From assembly GCA_017444825.1 (NCBI GenBank), contig JAFSVU010000039.1:1-53013 (forward strand): 53,013 nt of DNA. Reading direction: 5' to 3'. Position 1 is the stretch's first letter; each line of letters starts with the position of its first letter. Positions 1 to 6,737 of the stretch are shown here, one piece after another. Below the pieces are notes generated by a model. The model was given only the letters and a program-made list of their open reading frames with translations. It was not told the DNA's origin and made no database searches. Source of the stretch: Clostridia bacterium. GTDB lineage: Bacteria; Bacillota; Clostridia; UBA1212. Position numbers and translations under genes: made by a program.

Positions 1-2
1 GC

Positions 3-1859
3 GTCAATATAATCGATGTTAAATCTACTTCTTCGTATCATGAGTTCGGAACTGTTCCGTTCATTCAGATCAAGTCCGGCCGTCTCGTGCTCGAGAAGAC
101 AGCCGATGTTAACGGTATTCATCTTGTTGTTACAGGAGAAGATCAGAGTATTTCCTTTGACAATATTGTCCTCAATTTCGGTGGCAAGACCGTCAAACTG
201 ACAAGAGATAAAATAGGTACAACTTTAGGTAAAGATTTGATGCTTGTTTGCAAGGTTGAGGGCGAGAATGGTGATGATGAATACATTTGGCTGAAGGGAG
301 ATGGCACATTTGATGGTAGTAATGTAAGTGTATCCACAAAAGCCGATGGCTTAGATGCTGAGGTGATTTCCGAAGCAACTGCAAGCTATGCTGCAAAGGC
401 TGTTGCCAACTATTTAGATGGAAGTGTTGCAAAAGATAGTGGTAAAAAAGCAGAAGAAGCAGAGGCTGCAAGCGCTCTAAAGGGTTCAGGAACAGCAGAT
501 GACCCGTTCTTGATTTATGACTATGCAACAATGCAAAAGATTAGTGATTTCTATGATTTAGGATATTACTATTTTGCTGTTGATATGAGCAAAACTGATA
601 ACGGTAAGATTGATTGCACAAATTGGATTTCGATTTATTTAAATGGTGCATTTGATGGAAAAGGTGTAAACCTAACAAATCTTGATAACACACTGTTTAG
701 ATATGTTGATGGTGTTGGAGTCAATGACGAAACAACTATTAAGAATTTTGACATCTATCAATGTAGAATTGTTAAAACTGGAAGTAATGCAGCTGTTGCT
801 GTTTATGGCAGTAAGAATTTAACAATTGAAAATGTTAACATTAGTGGATATATCGAAGGACAAGGACAAGTAGGAACATATATTTTCTATCCAGGAAGTG
901 GCGTTCTTACTTTTAAAGATTGTACTTCAACAACAACTAATGTTGCAATAGGTTCACCTGCCGCAGGTTTTGTTGTTAATCCATATTCGATGATGACTGA
1001 TTTTGGGGGAACAGCTGAATCTAAGATTGTATTGAATAATTCATATTTTGAAGGAAAGTTAAAAACTACATCTGGTAATTCTACGACACCTAATGGTGCA
1101 TATGTATATGCTCACAATGTAAATATACCAGTAGAATTTGTAAACAATACAAAAACCGGATTATATTCAGAATTGGCAAGGAGTGGATTTAATTCAAAAT
1201 ATTGGTACACAAGCGAAAAGACTTATTTTATTCCCGCAGTGAAATACGATTCTGCCATAACTAATCCAGATGCTAATTTTGGTTCGACATTAACAATCAA
1301 CAGATATAATGAATCGATTGTCAAAGCGACTGTAAGTCTGTTTATTTCTCCAAATGCTGCTAACAATGAATCTGGTTCATACACAGGGACTTATTTTACA
1401 GAGACATTGGATGTTTCTAATTCAACATTTACTACAAGTGTAGTCAAGAAAATTAATGTAGCAATAAATGGATCTATTGATGGCTACACTTTAAATCAAA
1501 TTTCAACAGACAAGACAGAGGTAAGTAATAACACTTTGAACATTGTGAATTCATATTATGGACATACTCACAATGGAGTAACAATTTATATCGTACAATA
1601 TGATTCGGACAATGAAGCTGTTGCGTATACAAGTTGGACATATATTCCTGCCACAACTGGAAGCGGTAATTATAGAGTTTTTGTAAGTTACATGCGTAAC
1701 GAGGAATCTTATACAGCTTATTATTACGGAAATAGTAAAGAGTCGGTTGAAACAATTGGCACATATATACAGAACAATTATGCTAGCGGTTACAATGCAG
1801 AAAATATCACAATAGTATATCAGCAAAAGTCTGGAAATAAGTGGAATGATATTGGATAA
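3..1859 (+). CDS. Surface/adhesin-like protein, 5' end outside window
   Basis: The reading frame is open from base 3, so only the C-terminal ~619 residues are present and the signal peptide is unseen. The visible part starts with a beta-rich stretch, then GSGTADDPFLIYD, a motif typical of exported repeat proteins of the GLUG/adhesin type, followed by turn-rich segments (residues ~170-330 of the visible part) that resemble a right-handed beta-helix. The C-terminus is rich in Tyr, Asn and Thr with only one Cys and shows no sorting motif or membrane helix, so any cell-wall anchor must be upstream. The gene is clearly more AT-rich than the genes to its right, which suggests recent acquisition. 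The ligand is unknown. Surface location is inferred from composition only. Confidence 0.55.
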   Translation, partial: VNIIDVKSTSSYHEFGTVPFIQIKSGRLVLEKTADVNGIHLVVTGEDQSISFDNIVLNFGGKTVKLTRDKIGTTLGKDLMLVCKVEGENGDDEYIWLKGDGTFDGSNVSVSTKADGLDAEVISEATASYAAKAVANYLDGSVAKDSGKKAEEAEAASALKGSGTADDPFLIYDYATMQKISDFYDLGYYYFAVDMSKTDNGKIDCTNWISIYLNGAFDGKGVNLTNLDNTLFRYVDGVGVNDETTIKNFDIYQCRIVKTGSNAAVAVYGSKNLTIENVNISGYIEGQGQVGTYIFYPGSGVLTFKDCTSTTTNVAIGSPAAGFVVNPYSMMTDFGGTAESKIVLNNSYFEGKLKTTSGNSTTPNGAYVYAHNVNIPVEFVNNTKTGLYSELARSGFNSKYWYTSEKTYFIPAVKYDSAITNPDANFGSTLTINRYNESIVKATVSLFISPNAANNESGSYTGTYFTETLDVSNSTFTTSVVKKINVAINGSIDGYTLNQISTDKTEVSNNTLNIVNSYYGHTHNGVTIYIVQYDSDNEAVAYTSWTYIPATTGSGNYRVFVSYMRNEESYTAYYYGNSKESVETIGTYIQNNYASGYNAENITIVYQQKSGNKWNDIG

Positions 1860-1990
1860 AGAGAATTATAATTGTCTACAAAGCAAAACTAGATAGAAAC
1901 ATTTAGATAAAACAAAACCCGTTTGTCAGGGGTAAAAAATAAAAGCGCGCTCATCCGTTAATTGGTGAGCAAAATTTGTAAAATAAATGA

Positions 1991-2023
1991 GGGTTATCAG
2001 GCCACGCTTGGTAGCCCTTTTTT
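1991..2023 (+). terminator. Rho-independent terminator
   Basis: A 9-bp stem (GGGTTATCA at 1991-1999 with TGGTAGCCC at 2009-2017, two G-U pairs) with a 9-nt loop is followed by six T. It lies about 130 bases past the stop of the surface-protein gene and before the next promoter. Confidence 0.75.
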
Positions 2024-2079
2024 CATCGGCAGAGTTGGTCGACCATTGAAGAGTTAGATAAGCCACAGAAATGCTAAAT

Positions 2080-2145
2080 CTTCGTTTTGTGTAAAAAATC
2101 ACATTTTACGACTTCGTTTTGTGTAAAAATTTACAAAAAACGAAG
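2080..2145. repeat. Direct repeat plus 16-bp inverted repeat
   Basis: CTTCGTTTTGTGTAAAAA occurs at 2080-2097 and again at 2112-2129. The second copy is followed at once by its near-exact inverse (2130-2145), giving a 15-of-16-pair stem with a 2-base loop. There is no T-run after it, so it looks like a protein-binding or recombination site more than a terminator. No coding explanation is visible. Confidence 0.6.
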
Positions 2146-2160
2146 AAATGACCCGCGCTG

Positions 2161-2246
2161 CACGAAAGTGTTAAATAAAATATCACGAATCTGTTAAATA
2201 AAATGCCACGAATCTGTTAAATAATATTGCACGAATCTGTTAAATG
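2161..2246 (+). repeat. Four tandem 23-bp repeats in a promoter region
   Basis: CACGAA starts at 2161, 2184, 2207 and 2230, an exact 23-base period. The unit is CACGAATCTGTTAAAT plus a short AT-rich tail; the first copy differs slightly. The last copy overlaps the -35 box and spacer of the promoter for the ATPase gene. The array could be an iteron-like operator. There are no unique spacers, so it is not a CRISPR array. Confidence 0.75.
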
Positions 2247-2255
2247 GGTTATAAT
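2227..2255 (+). promoter_or_regulatory. Sigma-A promoter of the AAA/DUF4143 gene
   Basis: TTGCAC (2227-2232), a 17-base spacer and TATAAT (2250-2255) lie 21 bases before the start codon. The -35 box overlaps the last 23-bp repeat, so a protein bound to the repeats would affect RNA polymerase. Confidence 0.75.
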
Positions 2256-2276
2256 CAGCCTTGAGGTGATTAAGTT

Positions 2277-3569
2277 ATGGATGACGAGAAAAGGCCATAC
2301 CGGAATCGAATAACTGATTCGGCGTTAAGACTTAAACTGGAAGCCTTTGGCGCTACACTGATAGTTGGGCCCAAAGGGTGCGGAAAGACCACCACCGGGA
2401 AACACTTTGCGAAAAGTTTTATAGAGTTTCAGGATGAAGACAAGAGGGCAGGGTATCTGTCCGTGGCTGAGAATATGCCCTCCAAGCTGCTTATAGGTGA
2501 AAAACCGAGGCTGTTTGACGAGTGGCAGGATGCTCCGAAGATGTGGGGCGCCATTAGGAAAGACGTTGATGATACAGGGCTTAAGGGACAGTATATCCTT
2601 ACGGGGTCATCTTCTCAGAGAGTGGAAACGCCGCATACGGGGACACTCAGGATCTCAACGCTCAGAATGTTTCCTATGAGCCTTTATGAAAGCGGTGAAT
2701 CATTGGGTACTGTTTCTCTGATGGATCTTTTTAACGGGAAGCCCGTTGAATGGGAGAAGTCCCCGTTAAGCATTGATGACGTTATATATGCCATTTGCAG
2801 GGGAGGGTGGCCGCAGAGCATTGGCGTTGAGAACAGGGAGGCGGCTCTTTCAATAGCGCCTGACTTGTTTTATCAGACATGCCACATTGATATTTCGAAT
2901 ATAAGCAAAGTAAAAAGAAACCCGCTTTGGGCAGAGCGCTTGCTCAGGTCATATTCACGTAACATCTGTACATTGGCGGAAACAGGGACTATATATTCGG
3001 ATGTTTCATCTACCACGGAAATGTCAAAGCCCACTTTTTATGAGTATTTTCACGATCTTGAGGACCTGTATATCATAGATGAACTTCCTGCCTGGAGCCC
3101 TGCAGTAAGATCAAGGGATGCGATAAGGACAGGAAACAAACGGAATCTTGCGGATCCGTCTATAGCGGTTGCGGCCCTGGGACTGAATCCGGCTTACTTT
3201 AACACTGATTTTAAAACACTTGGATTTTTGTTTGAGTCCCTTTGCATTCGGGATCTGAAGATATACTCATCGGGTATTAACGGAGAATTATCATATTATC
3301 ATGACCGCTACGGTCTCGAGGCGGATGCGGTACTTCATCTTAAAGACGGCCGCTATGCTCTGATCGAATTCAAACTTGGGAGCAAGGATATCGACAACGG
3401 CGCAAAGCACCTTTGCGAAATAGAACGACTGATATCTGAGTACAACAAAAAAGAGAAACAGGTCCCGCTAAGACTTCCTGACCTTAAACTGGTCATTACC
3501 GCGACGGAGTACGGCTACAGGCGGGACGATGGAGTCTATGTAATTCCTATCGGCTGCCTGAAGGATTGA
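2277..3569 (+). CDS. AAA+ ATPase with DUF4143 domain
   Basis: A 430-residue protein with the layout of the AAA_14/DUF4143 family: Walker A GPKGCGKTTT at residues 31-40, Walker B RLFDEWQDAP at 79-88 and a sensor-like ILTGSS near 108. The C-terminal half (about 200-430) matches DUF4143 and ends in a PD-(D/E)xK-like pattern, EADAVLHL then IEFKLG near residues 346-364, so a nuclease-like fold is likely. The ATG is preceded by GAGGTG at suitable spacing. These ATPases are widespread in anaerobes, often as single mobile genes. The cellular role is unknown; links to defence or DNA handling are speculation. It has its own promoter and faces the DUF3990 pair convergently. Confidence 0.85.
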   Translation: MDDEKRPYRNRITDSALRLKLEAFGATLIVGPKGCGKTTTGKHFAKSFIEFQDEDKRAGYLSVAENMPSKLLIGEKPRLFDEWQDAPKMWGAIRKDVDDTGLKGQYILTGSSSQRVETPHTGTLRISTLRMFPMSLYESGESLGTVSLMDLFNGKPVEWEKSPLSIDDVIYAICRGGWPQSIGVENREAALSIAPDLFYQTCHIDISNISKVKRNPLWAERLLRSYSRNICTLAETGTIYSDVSSTTEMSKPTFYEYFHDLEDLYIIDELPAWSPAVRSRDAIRTGNKRNLADPSIAVAALGLNPAYFNTDFKTLGFLFESLCIRDLKIYSSGINGELSYYHDRYGLEADAVLHLKDGRYALIEFKLGSKDIDNGAKHLCEIERLISEYNKKEKQVPLRLPDLKLVITATEYGYRRDDGVYVIPIGCLKD

Positions 3570-3608
3570 GAACAAACTTGCTGAAACGCCGCATGTGGAG
3601 CCCGCATA

Positions 3609-4079
3609 TCATCTCATCATCTGCCTCAGAATATCCATTTTGTATTCGGGGTCGCCCAGGTATTTGATGTTGTGGGCTTCATTGATCCGCTGGATCGCTG
3701 CCTCCACGTCCAGGCTGTGGTACGCCTCGTACAGCCTGCAAAGCTCATCGAATTTGACGTACTTGTAGATAACCCTCGTGCTTATCTCGTAGGTGTATGA
3801 CCAATATCTTGTGAGGTAGCCGATCCAGGCCATCACGGCCGGGGGTGCCTTGACGTGTCCGACAGTGTAATTCCCTTCCTTTTGCAGCTCCTCGATTGCC
3901 CCGGGAACGTCCAGCGCCTCCATGATGAACCTTCTCCTGTCCATTCTCACCGCCAGCTTGGAAAAAGCAAATCTCTTGTAGAAATAGGCAGATGAGCAGG
4001 GCAGGGCGCTGACCGTGTATTCAAAAAGGTCCGCCTGATATTTGGCCAGCAGCAAACCTGTGTCGTCGATGGGTCTCAT
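3609..4079 (-). CDS. Partner of DUF3990 gene, candidate antitoxin
   Basis: A 156-residue cytoplasmic-looking protein with many aromatic residues and no signal or membrane segment. I do not recognise a named domain. Its ATG follows the TAA stop of the upstream DUF3990 gene with no gap, so the two are translationally coupled. The motif WIGYLTRYWSYTYEIS and a central YKYVKFDELCRLYEAYHSLD look like a helical bundle. I recall similar small proteins next to DUF3990 genes in other anaerobes, but cannot verify it here. By analogy with two-gene toxin-antitoxin units it may neutralise or modify the activity of the upstream protein. That role is inferred from context only. Confidence 0.5.
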   Translation of the reverse strand: MRPIDDTGLLLAKYQADLFEYTVSALPCSSAYFYKRFAFSKLAVRMDRRRFIMEALDVPGAIEELQKEGNYTVGHVKAPPAVMAWIGYLTRYWSYTYEISTRVIYKYVKFDELCRLYEAYHSLDVEAAIQRINEAHNIKYLGDPEYKMDILRQMMR

Positions 4080-4697
4080 TTATACCAAAATCTCCTCAAT
4101 GTATTTGCCGATCCCGGCGTACTGCCTCTTGGCAAGAATCATCTTCGCCTTTCCCACATTCCGGTCGGCTTCTTTCTCCAGTTCGTAATGGTTCTTTTCT
4201 TCGTCGCATAAAAAGGACTCTTTGACTATTCTGACGTTATTGGTCAGGACGTTGTCGTTCAGGACCACAAACTGTCTGCCGAGGCGATTGGCGGAAAGCG
4301 CATTGACACACTGCTCGTCGGTTATGCCGCCGTCTATAAAGTCGTTTATGATCTCGTACATGGAATTGTCGGCAATGGGCGCAACGATAATATCAACGTC
4401 CTTGATCGACGCCAAAAGATTCTTCAGGTAGGAGGACTCGCTGTACGTGCCTATCCTGCCCCTGAAGTACGCTACCAGGATCATCCATTCTTTGGAAACG
4501 TTAAATTCCCTGACGTTCAGCTGCTGATAATTGTTGATCTCCATGATATAGAGCCGCGGATCGGGGTAATTGGAGACAAAGCTCACGGCCTGATTTACCG
4601 ACTCGCACATGTAGAAGCCCTTGCCGAAATCCTTCTTATCGTTGCTTTTTTCGATCGTGAGAGCTCCTTCGATGCCGCTTTTGGATCCGTGAAACAA
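4080..4697 (-). CDS. DUF3990 protein, ADP-ribosyltransferase-like fold
   Basis: About 205 residues starting at TTG. The family hallmarks are present: FHGSKSGI at the very N-terminus, DFGKGFYM near residues 23-30, LYIMEINNY near 48-56 and ITDEQCVNAL near 130. Together they resemble the H-Y-E strand pattern of ADP-ribosyltransferases; DUF3990 is, to my knowledge, grouped with that clan. A toxin role, modifying a cell target using NAD, is therefore plausible but not shown. The frame upstream of TTG is open to a TAA but offers no ATG or GTG. AAGGAT sits about 9 bases before TTG and could be its ribosome site. The start lies right at the first catalytic strand, so an N-terminal part (many relatives carry one) may have been lost. 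Palindromic operators lie at 4751-4790. Confidence 0.65.
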   Translation of the reverse strand: MFHGSKSGIEGALTIEKSNDKKDFGKGFYMCESVNQAVSFVSNYPDPRLYIMEINNYQQLNVREFNVSKEWMILVAYFRGRIGTYSESSYLKNLLASIKDVDIIVAPIADNSMYEIINDFIDGGITDEQCVNALSANRLGRQFVVLNDNVLTNNVRIVKESFLCDEEKNHYELEKEADRNVGKAKMILAKRQYAGIGKYIEEILV

Positions 4698-4750
4698 AAC
4701 CGGGTTATCCTTCGAGGCCTTTGATTTATAAAGCTCCTCGTCAACAACAC

Positions 4751-4790
4751 TGTTGCATTTGCGACATTATTTTTGTTGCATTTGCAACAA
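4751..4790 (-). promoter_or_regulatory. Two palindromic operator-like sites
   Basis: TTGTTGCA-TT-TGCAACAA at 4773-4790 is a perfect inverted repeat. A second, near-perfect copy, TGTTGCA-TT-TGCGACA, is at 4751-4766, 22 bases centre to centre (two helical turns). They lie 55-95 bases before the DUF3990 start, where an autorepressor of a toxin-antitoxin operon would bind. No DNA-binding protein is encoded next to them, so the regulator is missing or elsewhere. Confidence 0.6.
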
Positions 4791-4801
4791 TGTTGTTTTA
4801 G

Positions 4802-5051
4802 AAGTACCTATTACTTATTACCTTAGCGGCACTCCCTTAAGCTATTACCTATTACCTTAGCGGCACTCCCTTAAGCTATTACCTATTACCTTAGCGGCAC
4901 TCCCTTAAACTATTACCTATTACCTTAGCGGCACTCCCTTAAACTATTACTTATTACCTTGAGCGGCACCCCTTCTCGCAGAGCACCTCTTACTTCTTAC
5001 CTCTTACTTATTACTTTGTCCGGCACTCGCTTTAACTCAAGCGGCACCCCT
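4802..5051 (-). repeat. Compound intergenic repeat, copy R1
   Basis: Read on the minus strand, this begins right after the stop of the gene at 5052-6737. It holds two boxes of the type GRGTGCCGSWCAARG, then runs of 7-base units TAAGAGG/TAATAAG/TAATAGG. It contains the short module AGAGGTGCTCTGCGAGAAGG, also found in R3. The part 4823-4958 is an exact 34-bp tandem repeat. No coding sequence is seen. Confidence 0.8.
4823..4958 (-). repeat. 34-bp tandem repeat, four copies
   Basis: TTAGCGGCACTCCCTTAA starts at 4823, 4857, 4891 and 4925, each unit exactly 34 bases, and a diverged fifth start is at 4959. Units differ only by G/A and C/T changes. The unit is one box plus two or three heptamers of the family described for R1, so the array arose by local amplification of that element. 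Confidence 0.85.
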
Positions 5052-6737
5052 TTAACTTTTAAACCGTCTAATTTCTTCCCTCATCAGATCCAGATAAAAC
5101 GACCCCAGCTTCTCGCTCGGCTCGATATCCTTCGAGTTCTCAAACGAGATCTGCTCCCCGAGGGTCCATTCGTTGAAGGAGACCACCAGCACGATCTTCG
5201 GGCCGATGAGGCGGGCGCGGGCCCAGGCCCTGCGGAAAGTGTCGCCGTTTTCCCGGAGGGCGGGGGCAATGTAGCCTTTTGTGCCGGGGTTCTTGCCCTG
5301 GCCGCGGTAGGCTGCGTTTACGGTCATGCACTCGGGCCGGCCGTTCAGCACCGTGAACGTCTGGGCACCGCGCTCCTCCCAGCTCCAGAAAATCTTTGAG
5401 ACCAATGTGTCACGGTCAAACAGGTTCCCCTGCTGGCCTACAAAGCCGGTGATCCAGCGGACCGTGAAGCGGTCGTCTTCGTAGGGGGACACGTTGTCCT
5501 GGAAAAAGGCCGGGGTGGCGGCGTAGCAGAGGAGGAGGGGCTTGCCCTCGTACTCGAAATACATATTGCGGTAGCGCTCATTGGCGATGTAGGTGTCGTA
5601 GATCTGCTGGGTCTTGGCTGCCATGCGGCCGTTTGCCAATGTGTCCTTTTCCCCGGATCCCTGCTCGTGGCCGGGGCCCGTGAAAATGCAGATCTTCGGC
5701 GCGCCGGGGATGTCAGCCCACACGTCGAACAGCGCTTCGGTGGCGTCCTCAATGGTGCGAAAATCAGCCCGTTTTGTGCGCATGGTGGCGGGGTCGTAGT
5801 TTACGTTGTTTGACCAGTCGACGAACACGAAATCAACGCCTGCGTCCCGAAGCCAGATGCCGTGCTGTTTTATGACGTTGCGGTCGGTGGAGGTGTAGAC
5901 GCCGAGCCATGGAAGGTCCCAGGTGTGCCCCTCGCCCCATTTCCAGTCTGACCTGAACCAGGTGGTGTAGGCGATGCCCACAAGCCTTTCGGATGGGTCG
6001 GTGGGGGGATAGAGTCCCGCGCCGGTTTTGTCGCATTCGATCTTCTTGTCGGTATAGATGCTTTGGTCGTAGGTGTCAAACAGCGCCTTTGCGTCCTCAA
6101 GGCTGTCTTTTTCGTTTTTCTCGATTGGGACCATGTGAAGTATATCCTCCGTTTTTTCGGTGAAATAGTTAAAAAGCAAGGCGACGTTCGATGCGTCCCC
6201 GTAGTATATGCCCCCGATCTGCTCGGGCTTTCTGAAGGGGTGGGTTGCGCCGTCGTATGTGACGGTGCAGTCGTTTAGAGATATCCGGGCATCGATGCCG
6301 ATATAAGTCAGCACGATAAAGCCGCTCTCTTCCCGGTAGTCTGCGCCGAAGGCCTTGGCGAGTCCCGAAAGGGGTGCGTAGACGATGCCGCCGATCTCCA
6401 CGGGAACGTAAGCGGGGCTGCCTCCGACGTATTCAAAGGAGACGTTGCCGCAGAAGCCGTAACACCTGTCAAGCTTTATAAAAACGTTCTTCCGAAGGTT
6501 GTTGAAATATTTGGCGGCCTTTGATTTTTTTGTGGCGATGGCGACGTCGTAATAGTCGTAGGAGTCGGGAAGGTCCACGGAGGCCGGGGTGATATCCGGT
6601 ATTTCAATGGTCACCTCAGGGACATCAGAGGGTTCTGAACCGGTGCTCCCCGGGTCCTTCGGAACACACGAGGAAAGGCCCAAAACAAGGGCCGAAAGAA
6701 TGACAAATATGATGAGCTTTGTGAGGTTTCTTTTCAT
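5052..6737 (-). CDS. Lipoprotein with glycosidase-like barrel (GH71/GH99/WbsX type)
   Basis: A 561-residue exported lipoprotein: hydrophobic signal with lipobox LSSC, Cys at 24, then an acidic Pro/Ser linker. Residues ~90-180 look like a copper-amine-oxidase N-terminal stalk domain (VPVEIGGIVYAPLSGLAKAF). From ~245 the protein resembles glycoside hydrolases of the GH71/GH99/WbsX kind: GIAYTTWFRSDWKW, then DAGVDFVFVDWSNN, and near the end SFNEWTLGEQ (NEW at 522-524), matching the NEW-x-E-type ending of that group. Substrate unknown; host or microbial glycans are likely. The ATG overlaps the end of the CotH gene upstream by 4 bases, so it is the last gene of a three-gene operon. Family assignment is by motif memory. 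Confidence 0.6.
   Translation of the reverse strand: MKRNLTKLIIFVILSALVLGLSSCVPKDPGSTGSEPSDVPEVTIEIPDITPASVDLPDSYDYYDVAIATKKSKAAKYFNNLRKNVFIKLDRCYGFCGNVSFEYVGGSPAYVPVEIGGIVYAPLSGLAKAFGADYREESGFIVLTYIGIDARISLNDCTVTYDGATHPFRKPEQIGGIYYGDASNVALLFNYFTEKTEDILHMVPIEKNEKDSLEDAKALFDTYDQSIYTDKKIECDKTGAGLYPPTDPSERLVGIAYTTWFRSDWKWGEGHTWDLPWLGVYTSTDRNVIKQHGIWLRDAGVDFVFVDWSNNVNYDPATMRTKRADFRTIEDATEALFDVWADIPGAPKICIFTGPGHEQGSGEKDTLANGRMAAKTQQIYDTYIANERYRNMYFEYEGKPLLLCYAATPAFFQDNVSPYEDDRFTVRWITGFVGQQGNLFDRDTLVSKIFWSWEERGAQTFTVLNGRPECMTVNAAYRGQGKNPGTKGYIAPALRENGDTFRRAWARARLIGPKIVLVVSFNEWTLGEQISFENSKDIEPSEKLGSFYLDLMREEIRRFKS

Larger units (their letters stand above)
1860..2276. other. Intergenic region rich in repeats
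   Basis: This 417-base gap holds a terminator for the gene on its left, a direct/inverted repeat set at 2080-2145, four 23-bp direct repeats from 2161 and a sigma-A promoter for the ATPase gene. These are listed separately. I see no coding sequence or tRNA in it. Confidence 0.7.

Noticed and set aside
2161-2246. CRISPR array
   Set aside because: Repeats are directly tandem with no unique spacers and lie in a promoter; no cas genes are present.
4823-4958. CRISPR array
   Set aside because: The 34-bp period has no spacer variation; it is an amplified unit of the intergenic repeat family.
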